Assembly: GCA_009746045.1 (NCBI GenBank)
Contig: RPFO01000448.1
Coordinates: forward strand, 383,126 to 447,125
Direction of reading: 5' to 3'
Length of the DNA stretch: 64,000 bases
DNA from: Mesostigma viride
Lineage: Eukaryota; Streptophyta; Mesostigmatophyceae; Mesostigmatales; Mesostigmataceae
The stretch's first letter is position 1; each line of letters begins with the position of its first letter. Below the pieces are notes generated by a model that did not search any database, was not told where the DNA came from, and was given only the letters and a program-made list of their open reading frames with translations. The translations under genes and the position numbers were made by a program. This document shows positions 11,349 to 20,491 of this stretch, piece after piece.

Positions 11349-12806
11349 ATGGCGGAATACGACTCATCCCAGCAATCACAAGCGTCCGCGGCCCTGCACC
11401 AACTCGCTGATGAAGCCATGGCGTCATTGGAAACACCCTTGCACGCTATGCCGGACGCCACTGTCAGCATCCAGCCGCTCCACTCCACCGCTCCGCCGAA
11501 CAGCGACCCTGCCATGGATACCCGCGAGGAGGCCTTTTCTGCCGAGGAAGCTGCCGCATTTTTACCTGGCAAATGGCCAGGCCTTAACGCCATCATGCGC
11601 CTGTCCCGAGCTGCCGCCCTCACCATCCTGCACCTGGCTGCCGAGAAAAAGTGCGAGATCCGGGACTGCAACCAACAGGTTACCCACCTGTCGGACTTTC
11701 TCCACGACGACCCCGACGACACCGACCTCTGCCTCGCAGTCTGGTGGACGTGCTCCCGTCTTTCCGACAGCGCCCTTGAGCGCTTTGTCATGGCCTCTCT
11801 GGACCTGGGAGCCGACCCCACTGTTGCGGCCGCCATCAACATCACCGCCAAGCAAGTCGCCAATACCTGCTTCGATCGCCTCCCTCCCCTCCTCAACGCT
11901 GCCCTCAACCCTGTCCACAACCACCTCGCCACCCACCACGCCCATTCCTCACACGCCGACACCTCCATCCACTCCGCCATCACCCACATTGCAGCAGGAC
12001 TGCAGCAGCAGCAGCAGCTCCAGCAACAACTTGCCGCCTCCATAACTCCTGCCAAGACCACCTATGCCGCCACGCTTCAGAACCCTACGGATCTCATCAA
12101 CGAAATCAAAACAGCCGTCAAGGCCAGCACAAGGGATGCTATGCACGAACCCATTCGCTCATGCAGTATTGTGGTACGTGGCGTCCCCTCGAACGTCAAC
12201 GATGCACGCCTGGGCACCTACCTCCGGGGCGACCCCTTCCTGGGGAAGCTCGGCGTGGCCCAAAGCGTCGTCATCAAAACGGCACGACGGCTCGGCGGCC
12301 CCACCGCCCCTGTCTTGGTGGAATTCCACCGCAAGGAGGACAAACTGCAGGTGCAGAAGGCCCGCCGGAACCTCCACGATACCCAACTGAGCATCGACGA
12401 TTACTATACCCCGGAGCAGCTTGAGGCCCGGGCTGCCGCTTTGAACCGGCCGGAGGTCCACGAGGCTCGGGCAGCCAAGCAGGCCAACCCGCAACTACGG
12501 TGCAGCATCTATGCCCGCCTCTTTAATGGCGTCTTCATCGTCCGCATTAACGGCCAGGACCTTCCTCCAATGACGGCGACCCCCATGGATACCGCCGTGC
12601 CAGCGCCCCAGCCCCCTGCTCGGCCCCCGCCGTCACCGCCATCGCCACCGGCATCGACGGTCACCTGCTCCCCAGCACGTGTGGGGATCCGCCGGGGCAA
12701 CTTCAGCTCAGGTATGGCTGCCAGGCTTGGCCGTCCCCCTAATAAATTCGTTCGCTTTGCACCTGAGCCGGAGCCCGCGCTGCGAACCCTTCTCTCCTAT
12801 CAATGA
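11349..12806 (+). CDS. LINE ORF1 protein (L1 ORF1p-type RNA-binding protein)
   Basis: The predicted product has 485 residues. The N-terminal half is Ala-rich and helical, with a Gln-rich stretch near residues 215-232. From about residue 270 an RRM-like domain begins (SIVVRGVPSNVND), with a second strand motif near APVLVEFHRKEDKLQ. It is followed by the C-terminal segment LSIDDYYTPEQLEARAA. This order matches L1 ORF1 proteins, which coat LINE RNA as a chaperone. The last 70 residues are Pro-rich. ATG 11349 lies 14 bp after the last 5' monomer. The stop TGA (12804-12806) overlaps the ORF2 start. The same RRM/C-terminal block is recognisable in the ORF1-only elements at 18-25 kb. Confidence 0.88.
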   Translation: MAEYDSSQQSQASAALHQLADEAMASLETPLHAMPDATVSIQPLHSTAPPNSDPAMDTREEAFSAEEAAAFLPGKWPGLNAIMRLSRAAALTILHLAAEKKCEIRDCNQQVTHLSDFLHDDPDDTDLCLAVWWTCSRLSDSALERFVMASLDLGADPTVAAAINITAKQVANTCFDRLPPLLNAALNPVHNHLATHHAHSSHADTSIHSAITHIAAGLQQQQQLQQQLAASITPAKTTYAATLQNPTDLINEIKTAVKASTRDAMHEPIRSCSIVVRGVPSNVNDARLGTYLRGDPFLGKLGVAQSVVIKTARRLGGPTAPVLVEFHRKEDKLQVQKARRNLHDTQLSIDDYYTPEQLEARAAALNRPEVHEARAAKQANPQLRCSIYARLFNGVFIVRINGQDLPPMTATPMDTAVPAPQPPARPPPSPPSPPASTVTCSPARVGIRRGNFSSGMAARLGRPPNKFVRFAPEPEPALRTLLSYQ

Positions 12807-15800
12807 CGACGCTCGCGGCCCCGCGGCTCCGCGGCTCTAGCAGTGGGATCTGCCTAACTCCCCTTCCCGCCCCTTTGCCTTCGCAGCCCTCGGGCTGTCG
12901 GAGAGAGAGCAACGGGTCGGCAGTGAGCCAGGTTCGCCCCGCCTCGCGCGGCCGCCTCCGAAACCTCCTCAGACTGCACGCATTTCTTATGCGTGCAGAC
13001 GCAGACTCATTCTACCTGGCCACCCGAGCCAACCGTCGGCGTCGCCTCGACGCGTTGGCAGGAAGAATCGAAACGGTGATTGAAAGCATAAGTCCCCAAC
13101 CCGCCCCCCCTACCCCACCACCTCCACCCCCACCCCCATCACCACCCTGCTCCATCTCCGCCCCCACCCCCGCCTGCACCCCCCTTTTCGGTCAACGCGC
13201 GCCCTTGGTCATCGCCACCTTCAACGCCCGCACGCTCCAGCCCGACGCTGACCGCTGTCACTGCCTGCGCAGTGACGACTGTCAGTGCCATCGAGTCTCC
13301 AATCTTATTGGTTTCTGCATCGACAATAATATCGCCATCCTGGGAATCCAAGAACACAGGCGCACTGCATCGGCCCGCGGATCAACTGCCCTTGTTGCTG
13401 ACGACATCGACGGCTGGCGGTTCTACTACGGAGGCGGCGACGGCACCGGGAACGGGGGCGTCGGTCTCCTCTGCTCCCCGCTCGCCGTACGCCACATGGG
13501 CGAACCCCAGCTGGTCAACGCTCGGCTCCTCGTGGCCACTTTTCATTCGATGGAGGGCCACTCGACCTACGCCCTGACGGTGGGCGTTGGTTACGCACCC
13601 CACTCCGGCCACCCAGAACAAGACCGCAAGGACTTCTTTGCAGCGCTGGAGAACCTGGCGAACGGCATCCCTGGTCGCAACTACCTCGCTCTGCTGCTGG
13701 ACGCCAACGCCACGCTACCACCGGGTACTGGCGGATGTCAGCACGCCCCCAACGGTACGGTCTCCAATGCCAACACTGAACTTTTTGCTGATTTGCTTAC
13801 GACATGCGATTTGGTCACTGCCAACACCCGCTTTCCACATAGTCCAGATGCTTTGGTCACACACACCTCGCCAACTGGCACTGAACGCTGCATTGACTAT
13901 GTTGTAATGCGCAAGCGTCATCAAGGATCTGTACTAGCTGCTCGCTCGCATGTGATCCCCCTGGTGCGCTCCGATCATCGCATCGTCACCGCCCGCATCC
14001 GCCTGCGATTCCCCTCGCCCTTTCGTAAGCACGTGGCACCACCTGATTTGCGCACACTTCAGTTGCTCGAGAAATCTGACGACGCTCTGGAGGACTTCCC
14101 TGAAAAACGCGCCCACAAGCGCGCCGCAGAGGCGTTCGTCGACGCGCTGGACATCCCGGCCAGCCACGCCCAGCTGTTCGCTGCCGGCCCGGCATCGGCC
14201 CTTCGGCACCTCGCTGACAAGCTGCCCGCGGCCGGGGCCCTACTGCCCCCCCGCCGCCCGCCCCGCTTCACCAGCCTGCACCGGCTCCCCGCCGTCATCC
14301 AGGCCCGGCAAGCCCTGCGCGACAACAGCGACCCCGCCCGCTACGCCCGCCTCAAAGCCGATTACCACTCGGCCATCCGGCAGGCGACCAAGGAGCAGGA
14401 GGACCTTCATGTCCGCGAGTACTTCGCCCACCTCAAGGACCAGCACGGCAAGTACGCCTGGACCCGCCTGCGTCACGCCCAACGGCCCGCCGGCGGCGCG
14501 CAGCCGGCGCCGCGGACGCTCTCTGGCTCACCGCAGCAGCAGCTCGACCAGTGGTATTCCTCCCAGTCCCGGCTGCTCGGCGCCCCCCCGCCGCCTCCGC
14601 CGCTTGGCCCTCTGGCGGCCGCACGCCTGGCAGTAGCACCGGCGGACGTCCCTGCGCCGCCCACGCCGCCCGCCGCTGAGCAGGACTACACGTACCCAGC
14701 CCTGACGGAACCCCTGGCCGACCCCAACGAGCTCCCGCCGTTCACCGAGCTCGAGCTGAGCACCGCCGCCAAGCAACTCCGCTTCTATGCCGCCGTTGGA
14801 CCTGACCAGCTCCCAGCCCCGGTGATTAAGCTGACGGCGCTCACGGGGTTCCTGCTTGACGTCTGCAACCGGATCCTGCTTGCCGACGCGCCGCCGATTC
14901 CTGAGTGGCAGCACAGCTACCGTATTATGCTGTACAAAAACAAAGGTTCCCCTGACGACCCCGCCAACTACAGAGGAGTCTGCATCCAGAGCGCCGCACT
15001 TAAGTTGTTCATGCGCATGATCCTCAACCGCCTTCGTTCTGCTCTCGACTGTCACCTTGGGGAAAGTCAAATGGGCTTCCGTCCTGGGCGCAACACCGTC
15101 ATGGCCATCTTCGTCGCGCGTCGCCTCTTCGAGGAAATCGCTCTCCTGCAACCTGGTGAGTTTCCCGCCATCCTGATCTTCGTCGACTTCATCAAGGCTT
15201 TTGATTCTGTCCTCTGGGACGCTCTATGGGCTGTACTTGCTCGCGCTCGCGTCCCCACTCCCCTGATTACCGTCATCCGCACGCTGTATGAGGGGTCGAC
15301 CACTTCGGTGCGCACTCAACACGGCATTACCCCGCCCTGCCCACTGCAGACCGGCGTCTGGCAGGGTTGCGTCCTGTCGCCGTACCTGTTTATTATTGTA
15401 GTGGATTATGTTATGCGCCAGGCACGTGCTCGCTTTGCTAGCATTGCAGGCCGTGCCCCTGGCCTAGCGATCACGAACGAGCTTGGGGAAGGGGGGCCGA
15501 CTAACAAGCAGAATTTACTAGCTGACCTCATTTATGCCGACGACATCACGCTCATCGAGAAGCCGGAGTCTGCCCAACTTTGGCTGGACTGCCTGGCGCT
15601 CGAGGCTCGGGCGGTTGGTCTAGAAATCAGCCCCAAAACGGAGGCCCTGGCCCTCGGCATGGCAGGGCCCCCACCCACACTCCGCCTCTTAGACGATGCC
15701 GAGGTCAACTACCCTCCTTCAGGCCGCTTCAAGCTGCTCGGCAGTTGGCTTCCCGACTGCGAGGACGACATGACGACACGGATCGGCATGGCGTGGGCGC

Positions 15801-16429
15801 ACCTCCATGACCACCGCCGCTGGTGGAGCAACCCCGCCCTACCCCGGATCGTCAAGCGTGACCTCTTCAAGGTCGTCATTCTGACGATCCTGACCTACGG
15901 CGCCGAGACGTGGACACTGATGCAGGAGCTGGAGCAACGACTCGACGGCGCCGTCACCAAGATGCTGCGCAAGGCCCTTAACATCCCCTTTGGTTTGCAC
16001 ATTAGTAATGAGGATTTGTACGCTGATTTGCCCTATGTTTCCCACATTATTAGGCACAGGCGCCTGGGCCTAGCCGGGCACCTGGCCCGCACAGATCAGG
16101 TAGATACATCAGATAGACTAGCTGGCACCAAGCCCGCCCAGCCTGGGCGATATGTCCTCACCTGGCGTGCCCCCGGCCGCGCGCGGCAGGGCCGCCACCC
16201 GTGGACTTTTCGTGATATACTCGGCATGGACATGTGCTACACTAGACGTGACGGGCTCACCCCCGGGCAGCCTCCTGGTTTGTCTGTAATATGGAGGCAG
16301 ATGGTGCGCAAGGATAGATGGCAAGTAGTGATGACCACCCCCAAGCCTGTGGGGGCTCCGCGTGTGACCAAGTATGGCATTCATAGCGATTCGGGCCGCG
16401 GTGCCCACACCCCTGTAACTAGGACCTAG
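12803..16429 (+). CDS. LINE ORF2 protein: endonuclease-reverse transcriptase
   Basis: The product has 1208 residues. After a Pro-rich leader an APE-type endonuclease starts near residue 135: Asn in ATFNAR (141), Glu in GIQEHR (184) and SDHR with the catalytic His (392). A linker rich in Pro and Ala follows. The reverse transcriptase has YRGVC, MGFRPGRNT, FVDFIKAFDS (Asp 795), TGVWQGCVLSPYLF and LIYADDITL (YADD 911-914). The C-terminal region has RRLGLAGHLAR and ends with GRHPWTF-type sequence. All catalytic residues are present and there is no stop or frameshift. Start ATG 12803 overlaps the ORF1 stop in ATGA, which suggests coupled termination-reinitiation. Confidence 0.95.
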   Translation: MTTLAAPRLRGSSSGICLTPLPAPLPSQPSGCRRESNGSAVSQVRPASRGRLRNLLRLHAFLMRADADSFYLATRANRRRRLDALAGRIETVIESISPQPAPPTPPPPPPPPSPPCSISAPTPACTPLFGQRAPLVIATFNARTLQPDADRCHCLRSDDCQCHRVSNLIGFCIDNNIAILGIQEHRRTASARGSTALVADDIDGWRFYYGGGDGTGNGGVGLLCSPLAVRHMGEPQLVNARLLVATFHSMEGHSTYALTVGVGYAPHSGHPEQDRKDFFAALENLANGIPGRNYLALLLDANATLPPGTGGCQHAPNGTVSNANTELFADLLTTCDLVTANTRFPHSPDALVTHTSPTGTERCIDYVVMRKRHQGSVLAARSHVIPLVRSDHRIVTARIRLRFPSPFRKHVAPPDLRTLQLLEKSDDALEDFPEKRAHKRAAEAFVDALDIPASHAQLFAAGPASALRHLADKLPAAGALLPPRRPPRFTSLHRLPAVIQARQALRDNSDPARYARLKADYHSAIRQATKEQEDLHVREYFAHLKDQHGKYAWTRLRHAQRPAGGAQPAPRTLSGSPQQQLDQWYSSQSRLLGAPPPPPPLGPLAAARLAVAPADVPAPPTPPAAEQDYTYPALTEPLADPNELPPFTELELSTAAKQLRFYAAVGPDQLPAPVIKLTALTGFLLDVCNRILLADAPPIPEWQHSYRIMLYKNKGSPDDPANYRGVCIQSAALKLFMRMILNRLRSALDCHLGESQMGFRPGRNTVMAIFVARRLFEEIALLQPGEFPAILIFVDFIKAFDSVLWDALWAVLARARVPTPLITVIRTLYEGSTTSVRTQHGITPPCPLQTGVWQGCVLSPYLFIIVVDYVMRQARARFASIAGRAPGLAITNELGEGGPTNKQNLLADLIYADDITLIEKPESAQLWLDCLALEARAVGLEISPKTEALALGMAGPPPTLRLLDDAEVNYPPSGRFKLLGSWLPDCEDDMTTRIGMAWAHLHDHRRWWSNPALPRIVKRDLFKVVILTILTYGAETWTLMQELEQRLDGAVTKMLRKALNIPFGLHISNEDLYADLPYVSHIIRHRRLGLAGHLARTDQVDTSDRLAGTKPAQPGRYVLTWRAPGRARQGRHPWTFRDILGMDMCYTRRDGLTPGQPPGLSVIWRQMVRKDRWQVVMTTPKPVGAPRVTKYGIHSDSGRGAHTPVTRT

Positions 16430-16484
16430 ATAGCTTATACCATCCATTCCATCCCATGTTCCCCTCCCACTGAGGACTTATGCT

Positions 16485-16592
16485 CACGTGACGCAGTCAC
16501 GTGTCTATTAATTAATTAATTAATTAATTAATTAATTAATTAATTAATTAATTAATTAATTAATTAATTAATTAATTAATTAATTAATTAAT
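16485..16592 (+). other. LINE 3' hairpin and (TTAA)n tail
   Basis: CACGTGACGCAGTCACGTG at 16485-16503 forms an 8-bp stem with a GCA loop. Four bases later an (ATTA)n tail of about 85 bp runs to 16592. The same hairpin plus tail ends the truncated copy at 42.9 kb and the reversed fragment at 20.3 kb. In several LINE clades such a 3' stem is recognised by the reverse transcriptase. Confidence 0.8.
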
Positions 16593-16597
16593 CATTG

Positions 16598-16906
16598 TGG
16601 CAAAACCGCACATGCTGGTTGTGTGCTGGCTGTTGATCTGCCCTACAGATTCCGTAATAATATCTGAAGCTCCATGCGATGGCATCCACGTACAGAGAGC
16701 ACCTATACTGGTCACTTTCTAAAACTATATTGGCTACGCCCGTCCTTTCGAGCGTATGTTGCCTGACAAATGAACAGTAGATTGTCCACTTTTTCCCGTC
16801 AGCTTTCTAGGTGCAATACGATGTTTTCCCTCATGGCGGCTGCAGTGCCACTACGTACCAAGGAGGCATATACGTGCACAATTAATCAAGCTCCGCGCTC
16901 TGAGCA
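16598..16906. other. Unassigned spacer
   Basis: No gene is recognisable between the LINE target duplication and the next inverted-repeat element. Short open frames lack family features. Confidence 0.4.
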
Positions 16907-17177
16907 TATCAAGGAGACAACCAGTTATTTTATATCAAGGAGACAACAATAAAAAGGAAAGTTATATTATATACTACTAATGGTCAGCTGCGCCATCATT
17001 GTTAATTTGTTATACATTCAAGCATTTTATAACTTGTATTGTTTCACCATCATGTGTGCATCTTCCACCCAAAGGGGAGGCATCTGATCGGCATGCTCAC
17101 ATGCTCTTTCATGAATTACGCGCATACATGGTGGGGATTCTCCCGATTTCTGGCCTGCGCTGGTTGTCTCCTTGATA
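16907..17177. mobile_element. 271-bp MITE with TATCAAGGAGACAACCAG ends
   Basis: TATCAAGGAGACAACCAG (16907-16924) and its exact reverse complement (17160-17177) close the element. The left end carries a second partial copy at 16933-16947. The right arm continues inward with GCGCAGGCCAGAAATCGGGA, which is also the end sequence of the larger elements at 25759-27285 and 20400-22618, so all belong to one terminal-inverted-repeat family. There is no coding sequence. Confidence 0.6.
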
Positions 17178-17211
17178 CATGGTCAACACGTAATGGAACT
17201 GTAAGCTATCT

Positions 17212-17872
17212 GTAGTGGTCAAAATCACTTTGCGTCTAATTGTTTGCGCATTGACCTCGCAAACTGCTATTAATGGGCTTGATTTTGGGTCGCAAAGTTC
17301 AAATGTTACCGCGCCGCGCCTGCGCCACGCCGCACAGCCCCAAGCCCAGCGAACGGCCTTTCGCGCCACAATTTTTCGCGCCTTTTGTTACTAGCTGTCA
17401 CTGCGAAAGCCAAAGGCTTGTGCAGAATGTGCACACGGTGTCTTGGCAGAAGAGCGGGGCGTCGATGGCAGAAGAGCCGCGAGGCGTCAGGCAGGCCAGC
17501 AGGCATGCAGTTAAGCCAGGTATCCTACACCATTATCCTAAGGGCTAATTAATGCTCCGTGGCTCCTCACTAATGATGGTATCACGTTACCCGGCAGCGA
17601 GACAACTGCTATTATTGGTAGTATTATAATCAGTGCTACCCAATTGATCAATCAAATCACTCATCAGGTGGCCGGCCGGTACTTGGGTTACATGAGTGGA
17701 GAGGGGGCAAAGGGATATGAAGTTGGTGAGACCCAAGCCAAGCCACTGACCACTAACAAGCCGATGGGCTCGCAAACCTAAAACTTTGCCTGCATTTTTG
17801 GTCGCAAACTATAAATTCCACCCAGTTTTGGGGTCGCAAAGTAATTAGACGCAAAGTGATTTTGACCACTAC
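17212..17872. mobile_element. 661-bp element with 30-bp perfect inverted termini
   Basis: The 30-bp ends starting GTAGTGGTCAAAATCACTTT (17212-17241) recur exactly inverted at 17843-17872. A subterminal GGGTCGCAAAGT motif also occurs on both arms. If the outer TA is target sequence, the element would be of Tc1/mariner type; no 8- or 9-bp duplication is visible. Open frames inside are below 95 codons without transposase motifs, so it is non-autonomous. Confidence 0.6.
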
Positions 17873-17948
17873 GGTAGTACGCGGCTTCTTCCACCCCCAC
17901 CCATCCAGCAAGGAATATGTGCTACATGATCTCCCAATCGAGCCACGA

Positions 17949-19925
17949 GCCACGAGCCACGAGCCACGAGGTAGCCATGGCTGACGGCGGAGCTCATAAC
18001 TTTCACGTTTGAGCACCGAATTTAGCCGTGAATATCAACTATCGCTTCGTCTTTCTAAGACGCACATGCTGATATAATTTTCCGAATCTAAAACGCAATA
18101 TATGACGAGCAAACGTCCTTTGACGCAACGCAGTTTGGCGGATGCGCTCGCCCATGAAAATGCGGCAGCTGAGGCTGCCGCTTCGCCATCAGGTCCGGCA
18201 GGCAACGGTGACACTAGTCGTGCACTGGTGGTCGCCCAGCAACCTCCCGGGCTCCATGCCTCGCCATCGGCATCGCCTGACCCTATAAACGCAGCCGCCC
18301 AGCCGACAACACAGGAGGGTTTTCACGCCCCAAAGAACCGCGCTTTCGGCTCCAACCAACCTTTCCTGGTCGATGATCATGACTGGACCAACATGTCTCC
18401 GACCGATGCTATGGACTGCATCTTCTACGGGGACTTAGTTAGTACGCCTCGCTTTACGACCTGTGCCTCCATCTCCACGACCAAGGTTGCCTCCTCTTCA
18501 GCAACGGCAGCCGCTGGCATGCAAGCCCACGGTGCCCTGCTTGGCTGCCCCCGCCCCCAGCTCCAGCGCGCCATTCTCAACTCCCTTCTCCAGCGCTCTG
18601 ACGGCGAGATCTGGGCTCCATCCATCTCCGCCTCCACCCTCCGTTCCATCCTCACGGAAGCCTTTCAGCAGCACGTGACCCCCCTTGCTGCTGACGTCGC
18701 AGCAATGAGTGGTCCGCTGGCTGCTGAACTTCCTCACCTCACCGCCAACTCCACTGCCATTTCCGCCTCCACTGCCGACATCAAAGCCCAGCTCCTCGAC
18801 CTCGACCAACGCCTTCAAGCCACCGCCAACGCCCTTGAGAGCTTGCATGACACTGCCGGCCTCACCGCCCAGGCGGTGAAGGACATCGCCGCCCAGCCGG
18901 CCCCTGCTGGCCCGGCTGGCGATGCTCCCTCCACCTGGGCGGACTTGCTTAAGCAGCACACCACCTCCACCACCTCCACCATCTCGGCACAACTCAAGCA
19001 ACAAGCTAGCCCTCGACCTTCGCGAGGAAGCCGACATCGCCCGGCGCAGCCACAATGTCATCGTCAAGCACTTCGACCAGCCGGCAGGTGAGACCTCCAC
19101 GAGCCTTCTTGAGGCATTTAAGCGCGCCATTTTTGCCCCCATGTTACTCACTGGTGCTCAAGCTGGACATGTCGGCTGTCCGCCTCCCCCGCGCGCGGGG
19201 GAAGGCTGGCCCGGCACCCGTGCTCCTCACCTTTAAGTACATGGCGGACAAGCTGGCGTTCCTTAAATGCCGCAAGAAGCTCTCGGAGACTCGCTTCACG
19301 CTGGACGACGACTTGACCCTGGCCCAGCAACAGCGGCGACGCGAGCTATGGCCGACCTACCTTCAGCTCCGGCAGAGCGCAAGGGGGAAGCCGGTATACT
19401 GGAGGGCCGGGGGCGGTCATCCACGTTGACCACAAGCCCTGGCAGCCCCCTCCTGCCACCTCAGACTAGGAATATATATACCAGTACAGATGTAGAGTAG
19501 ATTAGTAATTAGGCTTAGCCTAGCATGTGGCCCACGCGCATGTGCGCCCATAATGGCCCCCATGGATGTTGCCTTCAGAATTTAGCCAAGCCATGCCTAT
19601 AATGTGACCCCCATGGATGTTGCCTTAAGAATTTAGCCATGCTATGCCATGCAGAGAGATGCTCTCTGTCGAGAAGCCATGTCCTAGCTCTTGTATAGCC
19701 ATGATGATCTTCCTCCCCCGTGCCAGGATCCCCGGCCCCCTTTGGCGGTTTGAACCTGAGACAGCATGGTGGTGCGGGTGCCCTGGTGCACCTAGAGCAC
19801 GGGTAGCTTACATTCCCACCCTTGCATGAAGTAGCCTAGGTCGATGTATTAAAAGCCATATGCCCCGGCTTCTCAGGGATATGTGCTACATTGACTCCCA
19901 ACGGAGTGATGTTGTTAATTAATTA
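17949..19925 (+). mobile_element. ORF1-only retroelement, copy A (full length)
   Basis: A perfect 13-bp target duplication ATGATCTCCCAAT flanks the element (17936-17948 and 19926-19938), defining a 1977-bp unit. It begins with four CGAGCCA-type repeats. A 5' leader shares CACATGCTGATATAATTTTC with sibling copies and closely with the LINE leader. One L1 ORF1-like reading frame follows, then about 450 bp of 3' UTR, the hairpin ACTCCCAACGGAGT and a TTAATTAATTA tail. There is no endonuclease or reverse transcriptase. The layout parallels mammalian HAL1 ('half-L1'), moved in trans by an L1. Confidence 0.82.
18102..19480 (+). pseudogene. Degraded ORF1-like gene of copy A
   Basis: The open frame runs from ATG 18102 to 19091. 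The conserved C-terminal part continues in other frames: DLREEADIARR near 19015, then PRARGKAGPAPVLLTF and LDDDLTLAQQQRRREL near 19190-19350, then HKPW near 19430. At least three small insertions or deletions (near 19000, 19160 and 19405) break the frame. The N-terminus is Ala-rich and low-complexity. The middle has helical stretches (TAGLTAQAVKDIA), and the C-terminal block resembles the RRM/C-terminal region of LINE ORF1. RNA-binding ORF1p function is inferred for the family, not for this broken copy. Confidence 0.75.
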
Positions 19926-19938
19926 ATGATCTCCCAAT

Positions 19939-20102
19939 GGAGGCATGTTATCATTTTATTTAATTTAATGGTCAACGCGCAATATTAAACTAAATTAATT
20001 TAGTTTTAACGGTCAACGCGCATGCCCTTGCATAATTTATGTGTCACAGCCTCGCAGGTCACGAGTACCTGATACGAGCGGCTTGGCATGTTTAGCTAGC
20101 TC
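19939..20102. other. AT-rich spacer
   Basis: It contains two copies of ACGGTCAACGCG-like sequence and TTTAATTTAA runs. No gene is seen. Confidence 0.4.
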
Positions 20103-20113
20103 ATGGCACAAAG

Positions 20114-20240
20114 AGCAAGTGTTGCTTACATTCCACTCTTGCAGGAAGTAGCCCAGAATGTATTGAAAGCCATATGCCCCTTCTCCGGGATATGTGCTAC
20201 ATACATGTACTCCCAACGGAGTTATGTTTCTAATTAATTA
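20114..20240 (+). mobile_element. ORF1-only retroelement, copy D (5'-truncated, 127 bp)
   Basis: A perfect 11-bp target duplication ATGGCACAAAG (20103-20113 and 20241-20251) flanks 127 bp. This insert matches only the extreme 3' end of the ORF1-only family, including the hairpin ACTCCCAACGGAGT and a TAATTAATTA tail. Such 5' truncation with duplication is the hallmark of target-primed reverse transcription. Confidence 0.85.
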
Positions 20241-20318
20241 ATGGCACAAAGGAAAAATTGCCAGGAATTTTCCTTCAGCTACAGGTTCCCCTTGGTTGAT
20301 CGTCCCTTGACATATATT

Positions 20319-20361
20319 GATTAATTAATTGTTAATATGCACGTGACTGCGTCACGTGAGC
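20319..20361 (-). mobile_element. LINE 3'-end remnant
   Basis: Reverse-complemented, the sequence reads as the LINE hairpin CACGTGACGCAGTCACGTG followed by ATTAATTAAT. Only the terminal 40-odd bases are present. Confidence 0.65.
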
Positions 20362-20491
20362 TCCCGGCCAAGTAGGCTCGAAACACACACCCTGATCAAG
20401 CAAGCTGTTTCCAGCCCCACCGTCTAGGTCATCTAGTCGCTCTACACGTAAGCCAGCCATAATTTCAATGCACAAGGCTACACATTTCCAT

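Larger units (their letters stand above)
10825..16589 (+). mobile_element. Full-length L1-clade LINE retrotransposon
   Basis: The order is three 168-bp 5' monomers, ORF1, ORF2 (endonuclease plus reverse transcriptase), a 3' hairpin and a (TTAA)n tail. AATCATTG occurs just before the element (10817-10824) and again just after the tail (16590-16597), an 8-bp candidate target duplication; its AAT part overlaps the tail. Both ORFs are uninterrupted and the catalytic residues are present, so this copy could be competent for retrotransposition. Truncated relatives lie at 22635-23850 (minus), 42612-42924 (plus), 58223-58822 (plus) and as a short end at 20319-20361 (minus). Confidence 0.92.

Noticed and set aside
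11339..15315. Minus-strand frames of 127-240 codons opposite the LINE
   Set aside because: They are shadows of GC-rich ORF1/ORF2 codons. The plus-strand frames carry the catalytic motifs.
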